The notes beneath the pieces were generated by a model. The model had not been told where the DNA came from, made no database searches, and saw nothing but the letters and a program-made list of their open reading frames with translations. Both the position numbers and the translations under genes were made by a program. Shown one piece after another: positions 7,429 through 14,613 of a DNA stretch of 16,507 nucleotides; position 1 is the first letter of the stretch; every line of letters starts with the position of its first letter. This DNA is from Comamonadaceae bacterium (GTDB taxonomy: Bacteria; Pseudomonadota; Gammaproteobacteria; Burkholderiales; Burkholderiaceae), in assembly GCA_947505995.1 (NCBI GenBank), contig CANNNB010000026.1:1-16507 (forward strand). The letters run 5' to 3'.

Positions 7429-8529
7429 ATGACAATTTTGTGTCAGACCAGTTCCATTTTGAATCAAGCTTCTAAGACTTTAAACACTGCAATTGACATC
7501 GTGTACCTCTGGGTCAATGGCAACGATGGCGAGTGGCGCGCCAAACGCGAAAAACATGCTCAGAAATTAAAAGCTACTGGCAACTTAAGCTTTGCCAAGT
7601 TTGGCAATGTAGAAGGACGTTACCGAGACAACGACGAATTGCGGTTTAGCTTGCGTGCCCTTGAAAAATTCTTTCCTGAGCACGGCCACATTTACATTGT
7701 CACAGATGGACAGGTGCCCGATTGGTTTCAAGCCTCAGATCAAATTACGGTGGTCGATCATCATCAACTGATTCCGCATTCAGCTTTGCCCACATTCGAT
7801 TCAGGCAACATCGAATCTTATATTCACCACATTCCAGGACTTTCGGAACGTTATTTTTATTTGAACGATGATGTGTTCTTTGGTGCCCCAGTTTGTTTGG
7901 ACAATTGGTTTTTTGAAAATGGCTTTTATGTGTCTTGGTCAGACGAGCCTGCGGTCAAGGGCAGCAAGTTGCAAGCCGAATCGACATCCCTTGAAAATGC
8001 AAGTCGCCTGTCCAAACAATGGTTGCAAGCCAAAGCAGACAACTTAAACCCCCGATCTGACTCAAATGTTAGAAAAATGGACCCTCAGTATCAGCATACC
8101 GCCAGAACTTTTTCACATTCACCCCGGCCCATGTTGAAGTCGGTCATGATGGAAATTGAACGCGATGCACCCGAGTTATTTGAGAGGGTAAGGTCAACAG
8201 TTTTTCGCACTTGGAACAAGCCCACCATCATTTCTGACTTTGTATTGCGCTGGGCCTTGGCGCACGGTTTGGCCAAAACAATAGACCATTCGCATTTGTA
8301 CATTGCCACGGGTGAATCTCTAGAGGCTCAATCGCGCAAGCATCTTAAAAAACTGTTTGGCAGCTTAGATTTCTTTTGCATCAATGACACCACGGACGAT
8401 GCCCATGATGCAGATCCGCGTCTGGTTCAGGTGCAAAATATGTTGAATTTCTTGCTGCCCATTTCCTCACAAAGTGAGAAGATAAACAGTCCCGTTGGCC
8501 TAACGATGCAACTGCATGCCAACGCTTAA
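7429..8529 (+). CDS. Stealth-family sugar-phosphate transferase
   Basis: A 366-residue protein with the conserved blocks of Stealth proteins, which transfer hexose-1-phosphate from UDP-sugars in capsule or exopolysaccharide synthesis and are homologous to the catalytic part of animal GlcNAc-1-phosphotransferase (GNPTAB). Block 1 is IDIVYLWVNGNDGEW. Block 2 includes DELRFSLRALEKFF, IYIVTDGQVPDWF, LPTFDSGNIESYIHHIPGLS and YFYLNDDVFFG, whose Asp pair is the likely metal/catalytic site. Block 3 is near QHTARTFSHSPRPML, and block 4 near ISDFVLRWALAHGLA. The ATG at 7429 is chosen over a TTG at 7408; neither has a good ribosome-binding site, and about 24 residues precede block 1. There is no signal peptide, as expected for a cytoplasmic transferase. 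No capsule, glycosyltransferase or flippase gene is nearby, so the acceptor is unknown. No promoter was recognised in 7343-7428. Confidence 0.87.
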   Translation: MTILCQTSSILNQASKTLNTAIDIVYLWVNGNDGEWRAKREKHAQKLKATGNLSFAKFGNVEGRYRDNDELRFSLRALEKFFPEHGHIYIVTDGQVPDWFQASDQITVVDHHQLIPHSALPTFDSGNIESYIHHIPGLSERYFYLNDDVFFGAPVCLDNWFFENGFYVSWSDEPAVKGSKLQAESTSLENASRLSKQWLQAKADNLNPRSDSNVRKMDPQYQHTARTFSHSPRPMLKSVMMEIERDAPELFERVRSTVFRTWNKPTIISDFVLRWALAHGLAKTIDHSHLYIATGESLEAQSRKHLKKLFGSLDFFCINDTTDDAHDADPRLVQVQNMLNFLLPISSQSEKINSPVGLTMQLHANA

Positions 8530-8548
8530 CGTTTAACGCATAACGCAA
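8521..8548 (+). repeat. Four-copy tandem heptamer (AACGNNN)
   Basis: Four consecutive 7-base units AACGCTT, AACGTTT, AACGCAT and AACGCAA start in the last codons of the Stealth gene; its TAA stop spans units 1 and 2. The array ends 15 bases before the dehydratase ATG at 8564. The first four bases are invariant and the last three vary. It could be slipped-strand duplication or spaced protein-binding sites, though a 7-bp step puts sites on different helix faces. Confidence 0.6.
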
Positions 8549-8563
8549 TTAATTCCCAATCGC

Positions 8564-8887
8564 ATGTCAAACCAATTACTCAGCACAGCGCAAGTGGAAG
8601 CTTGTATGAAAAGTCTTCAGCAATGGACTTGCAACTTCTCTGATCTGTACATGACAAAGGAATGGCGTTTTGAGAACTTCAAAGCGGCCATAGCCATGTT
8701 GGTCAGGGTGAGTGAATTGGCTGAAAGCCACAATCACCATCCAGAAATGGTGTCGGCTTACACCCTTGTTCGCATCAAATTGTGGACGCATGATGCGCAA
8801 GGCTTGACAAGCAAAGACTTTGAGCTGGCAAAGGCCATTGACATGCTTATGGAACAAGAATTTCCCCAAGTAAAATCAAATTATTGA
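8564..8887 (+). CDS. 4a-hydroxytetrahydrobiopterin dehydratase (pterin-4a-carbinolamine dehydratase)
   Basis: A 107-residue cytosolic enzyme that dehydrates 4a-hydroxy-tetrahydropterin, recycling the cofactor of phenylalanine hydroxylase. The family core is plain: ESHNHHPEMVSAY with His56, His58 and His59, then LWTHDAQGLTSKDFELA with His76. The paired HHP histidines and the later THD histidine are the known active-site positions. Length is normal (about 95-118). The gene is usually called phhB or pcbD, but no phenylalanine hydroxylase (phhA) is nearby, so its partner is elsewhere or it serves another pterin. The ATG at 8564 lacks a clear ribosome-binding site. The stop codon (8885-8887) overlaps a TTGACA box that may drive the downstream peptidase gene. 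Confidence 0.93.
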   Translation: MSNQLLSTAQVEACMKSLQQWTCNFSDLYMTKEWRFENFKAAIAMLVRVSELAESHNHHPEMVSAYTLVRIKLWTHDAQGLTSKDFELAKAIDMLMEQEFPQVKSNY

Positions 8888-8912
8888 CAATTTATTGTTT
8901 GAATCGTATTCA
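8884..8912 (+). promoter_or_regulatory. Candidate promoter for the S9 peptidase gene
   Basis: A consensus -35 TTGACA (8884-8889), overlapping the preceding stop codon, is followed after 17 bases by a weak -10 TATTCA (8907-8912). Transcription would start near 8919, just ahead of the AAGGAG ribosome-binding site. The -35 is perfect but the -10 poor, so this is tentative. Confidence 0.4.
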
Positions 8913-8940
8913 TGTATTTCATCCCAAGGAGTTGTTCGAG

Positions 8941-11037
8941 ATGACGGTATCAAAAACAAAATCAGCATCCCCTCGCCACGCAAAACAACTCACCGTAGAG
9001 TTAATGTGGCAACTCCAAAGACTGGGTGCTCCCAGTGTCAGCCCAGACGGCGCGCAGGTGGTGTGTGCCGTCGCGCAACCCTCTGTCAAGGAAAACACCA
9101 TTCAAAGTGCCATTTGGTTGCTTTCCACACTGGGCGGTGAGCCCAGGCAACTGACGCAATGTGGCGACAAAGACGGTCGACCGCAGTTTTCACCGCAAGG
9201 TGATTGGGTGGCTTTTGTGGCCAAGCGAGAGCAAAACGGCAAGAAGGACGATGAGCCACAGCTCTACCTCATTCCGCCAGACGGCGGTGAAGCCAAACGG
9301 GCAGGTGAAGTTCCCACAGGTGTGGTTGATTTCAAATGGTTTCCAGATGGCCAGCGCATCGCGTTCATTACCTGGGCCTACCCAAAGCTAAAAGGCATAA
9401 CCGCCCAAGCCGACAAGCTCAAAGAAACCAAAGCGCGCAAAGACAGCGCTTTTGCCACAGAGGATGCTGTGTATCGCCACTGGGATCACAATTTGCCCAT
9501 GGACCGCGTACCGCACCTGTGCATCATGAATTTGGCGGGCGGCCGTGTCGTTGATTTGCTAGAAGGCACGGACTACCAACTCCCACGCCGTGACCCCAGT
9601 GCCAATGAATTTGACATCTCGGCCGATGGCAAAAACATCAGCTTCGTGTTCGACCCTGATAACGGCCAAAATGCAGCGCCTCGCATGGCCTTGGCTGAAA
9701 TTCAATTGAAGGGCGAGAAAGTTATTGCCATTCGGGACTTGTTGAAGGACTCCGCTTGGGATTTTTCAGGACCTGCCTACAGCCCTGCGCAAGATCAATT
9801 GGCTTTCTTGGCATCGCACCAAGCGCTCAAGCATACGCAGCCCAATCACTTGGCTTTGCTTGAACTTCAAAAGTCATCAAACTCTAAATCCAACCAACAA
9901 GCAAGGCCCTGGAAAACCATCAGCGCCAAGTGGGACCGTGAACCTCAAATGCCTCTGAAGTGGAGTCAGGACTGCAGTGCTCTGCTGTGCAAAGCAGAAG
10001 ACAGAGGCCGCCAACACGTTTGGCGTTTTGACATTGCAAAATCTAAACCCACCGTGGTCACTGAGGGTGGCACGGTGCATGCATTTGATGAAGCTGCCGG
10101 CCAATTGGTTACTCTGATGGACAAGGCAGTTCACCCAGGCCGCATTCAGGTCACCCAAGTGGATGAGTCAGGTAGCAGTGTGTCGGCAGTGTCAAAACGC
10201 ATAGAGCATTTCAACGATGGCTTGCTCAAGGACATTGTTTTAGGTCGCACTGAAGAGCACTGGTTTAAAGGTGCTAAAGGGGACGATGTGCAAGTCTGGT
10301 TGCACTACCCACCCGGCTTCCATCAAACCAAAAAATACCCCTTGCTTCACACCATTCATGGGGGGCCTCACACCGGGCCTGGTGATGTTTGGCATTGGCG
10401 TTGGAACTACCATGTGTTTGCGGCTCAAGGCTATGTGGTGGCCAACGTCAATTACCACGGCTCATCTGGTTTTGGTTTGAAGTTTCTCGATTCAATCACT
10501 CACAAATGGGGTGATTTGGAATTACAAGACATGGAAGCTTGCACCGATTGGCTGCGCAAGAAAACTTGGATTGACAAGGGGCGCGTGTTTGCAACAGGCG
10601 GCAGTTATGGTGGCTACATGGTGGCTTGGATGAATGCGCATGTGAAGCCCGGGCGTTATCAAGCTTATGTCTGCCATGCAGGCTGCTTTGATTGGGTTGG
10701 CATGTTCTCTGACGATGCCTATGGTTGGCATGCACAAGAGTTGGGAGGCTGGTATTGGAACGACATGAAGAAGGTGCACTCACAAAGCCCGCATGCCTAT
10801 GCTGCCACCATGCAGACGCCCACACTGGTCATTCATGGTGCCAAAGACTATCGCGTGCCTGACGCACAAGGCTTGGCCTACTACAACACGCTCAAAGCCA
10901 AGGGGGTAGATGCGCGCTTGCTGTGGTATCCCGATGAAAATCATTGGATCTTGAAGCCCGCCAACAATGTGATTTGGTACCACGAGTTTTTTGACTGGAT
11001 CAAGCGCTATGACCCAGCTTTCAAAAAGAAAAAATAA
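8941..11037 (+). CDS. S9-family serine peptidase (prolyl oligopeptidase/acylaminoacyl-peptidase type)
   Basis: A 698-residue soluble peptidase with an N-terminal beta-propeller and a C-terminal alpha/beta-hydrolase domain; relatives cleave short peptides, removing dipeptides or acylated N-terminal residues. Propeller blades show as repeated SPDG-type turns (SVSPDGAQVVCAV, FSPQGDWVAFVAKR, FPDGQRIAFIT). The catalytic triad is visible: Ser555 in GGSYGGYM, Asp636 in GAKDYRVP and His668 in DENHWILKP. HGGPHTGPGD is the usual oxyanion-region motif. The ATG at 8941 is chosen because AAGGAG lies at 8926-8931; an upstream frame from a TTG at 8884 adds 19 residues with no family match. No signal peptide is seen, so it is probably cytoplasmic. 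The exact specificity within S9 cannot be read from sequence. Confidence 0.93.
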   Translation: MTVSKTKSASPRHAKQLTVELMWQLQRLGAPSVSPDGAQVVCAVAQPSVKENTIQSAIWLLSTLGGEPRQLTQCGDKDGRPQFSPQGDWVAFVAKREQNGKKDDEPQLYLIPPDGGEAKRAGEVPTGVVDFKWFPDGQRIAFITWAYPKLKGITAQADKLKETKARKDSAFATEDAVYRHWDHNLPMDRVPHLCIMNLAGGRVVDLLEGTDYQLPRRDPSANEFDISADGKNISFVFDPDNGQNAAPRMALAEIQLKGEKVIAIRDLLKDSAWDFSGPAYSPAQDQLAFLASHQALKHTQPNHLALLELQKSSNSKSNQQARPWKTISAKWDREPQMPLKWSQDCSALLCKAEDRGRQHVWRFDIAKSKPTVVTEGGTVHAFDEAAGQLVTLMDKAVHPGRIQVTQVDESGSSVSAVSKRIEHFNDGLLKDIVLGRTEEHWFKGAKGDDVQVWLHYPPGFHQTKKYPLLHTIHGGPHTGPGDVWHWRWNYHVFAAQGYVVANVNYHGSSGFGLKFLDSITHKWGDLELQDMEACTDWLRKKTWIDKGRVFATGGSYGGYMVAWMNAHVKPGRYQAYVCHAGCFDWVGMFSDDAYGWHAQELGGWYWNDMKKVHSQSPHAYAATMQTPTLVIHGAKDYRVPDAQGLAYYNTLKAKGVDARLLWYPDENHWILKPANNVIWYHEFFDWIKRYDPAFKKKK

Positions 11038-11047
11038 TTCAGAAGAT

Positions 11048-11079
11048 GGCGCTTGGCTTGCGCTTAGCAAGCCAGCGCT
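11048..11079. terminator. Hairpin between convergent genes, possible bidirectional terminator
   Basis: GGCTTGC (11055-11061) pairs with GCAAGCC (11067-11073) around GCTTA, extended past one bulged base to GGCGC/GCGCT at the base. This strong GC-rich hairpin sits in the 48 bases between the converging peptidase and oxidoreductase genes. T-runs are poor on both sides (TTCTTT on the plus side), so the terminator call is moderate. Confidence 0.55.
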
Positions 11080-11085
11080 AGTTCT

Positions 11086-12060
11086 TTAATTGACCATCAC
11101 CAGTTTGCCCATGACGCCACGTGAACCCATGTGGGCATAGGCTGCTTTCAATTCGCTCATGGGCATGGTTCTGTCAATGACAGGTTTAACCTTACCTCGT
11201 GCATACCACTGGGCCAATTCAGCCATCATGGCCGCGTTGGCTTGAGGTTCGCGGCGTGAATAGTCGCCCCAAAACACGCCCACTATGGAGGCGCCTTTTA
11301 GCAAGGCTAAGTTGAACGGCAGAGCAGGAATAGGGCCGGCTGCAAAACCCACCACCAAGTAACGCCCGCGCCATGCAATGGACCTGAACGCAGGCTCGGC
11401 GTAGTCACCACCGACAGGGTCGTAAATGACATCAGGGCCTTTGCCTTCGGTCATTGATTTGAGTGCTTCACGCATGTTTTGCGTGGTGTAGTTGATGGTT
11501 TCATCGGCACCCAATGACTTGCAAAGTGCACATTTTTCATCGGTCGATGCAGCGGCAATAACCCTTGCACCTGCAGCTTTTGCAATTTGAATGGCCGCTG
11601 TACCCACGCCTCCCGCAGCGCCCAAAACCAGCACTGTTTCGCCAGCTTTCAAAGCCGCACGATCGATGAGAGCATGATGCGAGGTGGCATAGATCATGAT
11701 GAATGCTGCAGCGTCTACCGCAGGAAAGCCAGAGGGCAGGGGCATGCACAACTTAGCCGGGGCAAGCGTGTGTGTGCCAAACCCCCCGGTACCCGACAAG
11801 CAGGCAACAGATTGGCCTACCTTCAGGTGCGTGACGCCTTCGCCAACCGCCTCAATTACACCCGCATACTCTGAACCTGGCACAAATGGCAAGTCAGGTT
11901 TCATTTGGTATTTGTTTTGAACAATCAACAGATCGGGGAAGTTCAAACTGGCCGCCTCAATGCGAATTAAGACTTGACCCGACTGGGGCACGGGCGTGGG
12001 TATTTCTTTCCAATTTAAAGCGTCGACACCTACAGGGTTTTCACAGAGCCAAGCGTGCAC
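11086..12060 (-). CDS. NADPH:quinone oxidoreductase-type MDR family protein
   Basis: A 324-residue zinc-independent medium-chain dehydrogenase/reductase of the quinone oxidoreductase group (QOR, crotonyl-CoA reductase-like relatives). The GroES-like N-terminal part contains the family pattern SLNFPDLLIVQNKY and PFVPGSEYAGVIEAVG. The NADPH-binding Rossmann motif is GAAGGVG at about residues 147-153, followed by IQIAKAAGARVIAAAS; DVIYDPVGG and GRYLVVGFAAG follow as usual. The structural-zinc cysteine cluster of alcohol dehydrogenases is absent, as expected. The start is GTG at 12060: GAGGAG lies at 12068-12073, seven bases upstream, whereas the longer frame's TTG at 12075 overlaps that site. 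The gene is convergent with the S9 peptidase and divergent from surE. Substrate is unknown: quinones or alpha,beta-unsaturated carbonyls are typical. Confidence 0.9.
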   Translation of the reverse strand: MHAWLCENPVGVDALNWKEIPTPVPQSGQVLIRIEAASLNFPDLLIVQNKYQMKPDLPFVPGSEYAGVIEAVGEGVTHLKVGQSVACLSGTGGFGTHTLAPAKLCMPLPSGFPAVDAAAFIMIYATSHHALIDRAALKAGETVLVLGAAGGVGTAAIQIAKAAGARVIAAASTDEKCALCKSLGADETINYTTQNMREALKSMTEGKGPDVIYDPVGGDYAEPAFRSIAWRGRYLVVGFAAGPIPALPFNLALLKGASIVGVFWGDYSRREPQANAAMMAELAQWYARGKVKPVIDRTMPMSELKAAYAHMGSRGVMGKLVMVN

Positions 12061-12115
12061 AGAAATTCTCCTCAAAAATCATTCAATTCCATGAATATAA
12101 AGGGCAAACAAGTCA

Positions 12116-12143
12116 TTGGCTTGTCTCGGTAGCGACCTACAAT
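12116..12143 (+). promoter_or_regulatory. surE promoter
   Basis: A -35 TTGGCT (12116-12121), a 16-bp spacer and a good -10 TACAAT (12138-12143) lie about 20 bases before the surE ATG. Transcription would start near 12150, giving a leader of only about a dozen bases. The region is shared with the divergent oxidoreductase gene, whose best -10 is TATATT on the minus strand (12094-12099) without a convincing -35. Confidence 0.6.
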
Positions 12144-12162
12144 TGAGCCCTAGGACAGACCC

Positions 12163-12927
12163 ATGAAAATATTGATCTCCAACGACGATGGCTACCGTGC
12201 TGAAGGCATTGTGGCGCTTTACCACGCACTCAGGCAAGTGGCCGACGTGGAGGTGGTCGCACCAGAGCACAACAACAGCGCCAAGTCCAATGCACTCACG
12301 CTGCATTCCCCCCTTTATGTGAGGCAAGGTGAAAATGGTTTTCGCTATGTCAATGGCACACCGGCCGATTGCGTGCACATTGCCTTAACAGGCCTTTTGG
12401 GCTATCGCCCCGATTTGGTGGTGTCAGGCATTAACAATGGTGCCAACATGGGCGATGACACTCTTTACTCTGGCACCGTGGGTGCGGCCATGGAAGGCTA
12501 TTTGTTTGGCATTCCAGCCTTGGCTTTTTCTCAAACAGAAAAGGGTTGGGCACATCTTGATATTGCCGCAGAATTTGCCAAAAACATGGTGGCGCAATTT
12601 GAACAAGCCCAAATCATTGGCAAATCGCCATGGTTGCTCAATGTCAATATTCCAAACAAGACCGCCAATTTCAAGGCCGCTACTTTGTGCCGTTTGGGCC
12701 GTCGTCATGCGGCAGAGGCTGTCATTCAGCAGTTAAGTCCCCGTGGTGAAACCATGTATTGGATTGGCAATGCCGGCGAGGCCATGGACGATGGCGAAGG
12801 CACCGATTTTTATGCAGCCAAAAAAGGTCACGTCACCATCACACCCTTGAAAGTCGACCTCACAGACCACGACAATGCGGTCCTTTGGTCACAAAACTTG
12901 TCCAAGCTCAAAGTTTGGGAGGGTTGA
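12163..12927 (+). CDS. surE: 5'/3'-nucleotidase SurE
   Basis: Metal-dependent nucleotidase that dephosphorylates nucleoside 5'- and 3'-monophosphates; SurE proteins also act as exopolyphosphatases and belong to the stationary-phase survival cluster. The 254-residue product (E. coli 253) keeps the metal ligands: Asp8-Asp9 in ISNDDG, Ser39 in HNNSAKS and Asn91 in SGINNGAN. NGTPADCVH and DDTLYSGTVGAAMEG are standard family blocks. The start at 12163 gives the canonical MKILISNDDG N-terminus; no strong ribosome-binding site precedes it. The stop TGA overlaps the pcm ATG by one base (TGATG), so the two are coupled. It is the first gene of surE-pcm-nlpD-rlmD. Confidence 0.97.
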   Translation: MKILISNDDGYRAEGIVALYHALRQVADVEVVAPEHNNSAKSNALTLHSPLYVRQGENGFRYVNGTPADCVHIALTGLLGYRPDLVVSGINNGANMGDDTLYSGTVGAAMEGYLFGIPALAFSQTEKGWAHLDIAAEFAKNMVAQFEQAQIIGKSPWLLNVNIPNKTANFKAATLCRLGRRHAAEAVIQQLSPRGETMYWIGNAGEAMDDGEGTDFYAAKKGHVTITPLKVDLTDHDNAVLWSQNLSKLKVWEG

Positions 12928-13676
12928 TGGCACAGCGCCCTGGTTTTCCCATCAAGCTCACGACTCAAGGGAAGGCGCCTGCTGTTAAAACGCCCACCAA
13001 AAAGTCCGTCAGCACCAACCCTCAGGGCCTGGGTTTGGATTCCAGTGCTGTGCGACAACGCATGGTGCAAAAGTTGGCCGCACAAGGCTTGAAAAACCCC
13101 TTGGTATTGCAAGCCATGGGCAGCGTGGAACGCCATCGCTTTGTTGAAAGTGCCTTGGTCAATCAGGCCTACGAAGACACCAGTTTGCCCATTGGGTTAG
13201 GGCAAACCATTTCCAAGCCCAATGTGGTGGCGCGCATGATCGAGTTGCTGCTAGAAGGTACAGATGGCAAATTAGGTCGAGTCCTAGAAATAGGCACTGG
13301 TTGCGGCTATCAAGCCGCTGTTTTAAGTCATGTCGCTACCGAGGTTTACAGCATTGAACGCCTCAAAGGCCTGCATGAGAAAGCACGCGCCAATTTGCGA
13401 CACTTTCGTTTGGCCAACCTTCACTTGCTGTTTGGCGATGGCATGTTGGGCTATCCCAAAGGCGCACCTTATGCCGCCATCATTTCTGCCGCAGGTGGCG
13501 AGACACTGCCACAAGCTTGGTTAGATCAATTGGCTGTGGGTGGCAGGCTGGTTGCGCCCACTCTTACGGCCAATGGCCAACAAGCACTCATGGTTGTGGA
13601 CAGAACAGCCCAAGCTTACAAGCAAAGTGTTTTGGAGGCCGTTCATTTTGTGCCTCTAAAATCGGGTATCTCCTGA
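12927..13676 (+). CDS. pcm: Protein-L-isoaspartate O-methyltransferase
   Basis: SAM-dependent repair enzyme that methylates L-isoaspartyl residues in aged proteins so they can revert to aspartate. The ATG at 12927 gives 249 residues and has GGGAGGG at 12917-12923; an upstream frame from 12759 runs inside surE and encodes arginine/histidine-rich shadow sequence. Motif I VLEIGTGCGYQ lies at about residues 119-129, preceded by the characteristic LPIGLGQTISKP (about 88-99). IISAAGG and GGRLVAPT follow. E. coli Pcm is 208 residues; most of the extra length is a basic, probably disordered N-terminal tail of about 35 residues rich in Lys, Thr and Pro. It overlaps surE by one base, and nlpD follows after 10 bases. 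Confidence 0.96.
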   Translation: MAQRPGFPIKLTTQGKAPAVKTPTKKSVSTNPQGLGLDSSAVRQRMVQKLAAQGLKNPLVLQAMGSVERHRFVESALVNQAYEDTSLPIGLGQTISKPNVVARMIELLLEGTDGKLGRVLEIGTGCGYQAAVLSHVATEVYSIERLKGLHEKARANLRHFRLANLHLLFGDGMLGYPKGAPYAAIISAAGGETLPQAWLDQLAVGGRLVAPTLTANGQQALMVVDRTAQAYKQSVLEAVHFVPLKSGIS

Positions 13677-13686
13677 AGGATTTGGA

Positions 13687-14613
13687 ATGAAATTGTTGAG
13701 TGGCCGTCAAACATGGATGGTGATAAGTGTGTTGTCTGTTAGCTTGCTGGCTGCATGCACTTCACGCCCGCGCGGACCTATTCCAGTAGAAGATCGAGTG
13801 GCAGGGCAAAGTAGCTCACGCCCCTTACAAAAAGCGCTGCCTCAAGCGGCAACTCCCCCTGTGGCTTCCACTTCGCCCGTTTCAATGGGGCCTGCAAACA
13901 CAGGCTCAGACAATGCGGGCAAGCCTGGTTATTACAGTGTGCGTCCGGGCGACACCTTGACCAAAATTGCCTTGGACCATGGTCAGGCATGGCGCGACAT
14001 TGCCAAATGGAATGGTTTGGACAACCCCAATGTGATTGAAGTCGATCAAGTTTTGCGTGTGACATCGCCCGCGCTCGACACGGCCGCCAGCAAGCAAACA
14101 AGGCCTGCCATGACGCCAAATCAGTTGCCAGCGGCCGCCAGTTCGCCTCCTTCTACCTCGAACCCAACACCTTCAAGCCCTACGGCATCTAACCCTGCCA
14201 CCGCAAGTTCAAGTGCAACTTCTGCGACCAATGCCATTGACGATGGCATGCTCTTTTCTTGGCCGCACCCAGGCCCCGTTCTGGCGGGCTTTGATGAAGC
14301 TAAAAATAAAGGTCTCGATTTTGCAGGTAAAGCAGGCGACCCCGTGTTGGCTGCCGCCGACGGCAAAGTGGTCTATTCGGGCTCTGGCCTTCGAGGCTAT
14401 GGCAACCTGGTCATTCTCAAACACAACAACACCTACTTAACGGCTTACGCGCACAACCAAACACTGTTGGTCAAGGAAGACCAAAATGTGACCAAGGGCC
14501 AGCGCATTGCCGAGATGGGTAGTACGGACGCCGATCGCGTGAAGTTGCACTTTGAAATTCGCAAGCAGGGTAAGCCTGTCGATCCCGCCAAATTGTTGCC
14601 AGCCCGTCCATGA
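13687..14613 (+). CDS. nlpD: Murein hydrolase activator NlpD (LysM + degenerate LytM lipoprotein)
   Basis: Outer-membrane lipoprotein that activates a periplasmic amidase (AmiC in E. coli) for septal peptidoglycan splitting. The signal peptide ends in the lipobox LLAAC with lipidated Cys24. A LysM peptidoglycan-binding domain spans about residues 82-125 ([14 protein letters not shown]). A Ser/Pro/Thr/Ala-rich linker (about 130-182) leads to a LytM/M23 domain (about 190-305). In active M23 enzymes the ligands are H-x3-D and H-x-H; here the first His is Asn207 (NKGLD) and the first His of the HxH pair is Lys286 (KLH), so the domain should be catalytically dead, as expected for an activator. AAGGA at 13676-13680 sets the start. 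The gene overlaps rlmD by four bases (ATGA), and rpoS is not between them. Confidence 0.95.
   Translation: MKLLSGRQTWMVISVLSVSLLAACTSRPRGPIPVEDRVAGQSSSRPLQKALPQAATPPVASTSPVSMGPANTGSDNAGKPGYYSVRPGDTLTKIALDHGQAWRDIAKWNGLDNPNVIEVDQVLRVTSPALDTAASKQTRPAMTPNQLPAAASSPPSTSNPTPSSPTASNPATASSSATSATNAIDDGMLFSWPHPGPVLAGFDEAKNKGLDFAGKAGDPVLAAADGKVVYSGSGLRGYGNLVILKHNNTYLTAYAHNQTLLVKEDQNVTKGQRIAEMGSTDADRVKLHFEIRKQGKPVDPAKLLPARP

Noticed and set aside
7220..8563. tRNA-His as attachment site of an integrated element carrying the Stealth gene
   Set aside because: No integrase, no repeated tRNA 3' end and no clear composition shift; only position supports it.
8884..8940. 19-residue N-terminal extension of the S9 peptidase from a TTG
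   Set aside because: It overlaps the previous stop and the candidate -35 box, and AAGGAG is correctly placed for the ATG at 8941.
10240..10825. Antisense frames opposite the S9 peptidase catalytic domain
   Set aside because: Low-complexity His/Cys-rich translations mirroring a strongly conserved sense gene.
12759..12926. Upstream extension of the pcm frame inside surE
   Set aside because: Arg/His-rich shadow sequence in the +2 frame of a conserved gene; the ATG at 12927 has a ribosome-binding site and the usual stop-start overlap.
14121..14366. Antisense frame opposite the nlpD linker
   Set aside because: The Ala/Gly/Val-rich translation is explained by the Ser/Pro/Ala-rich sense linker.
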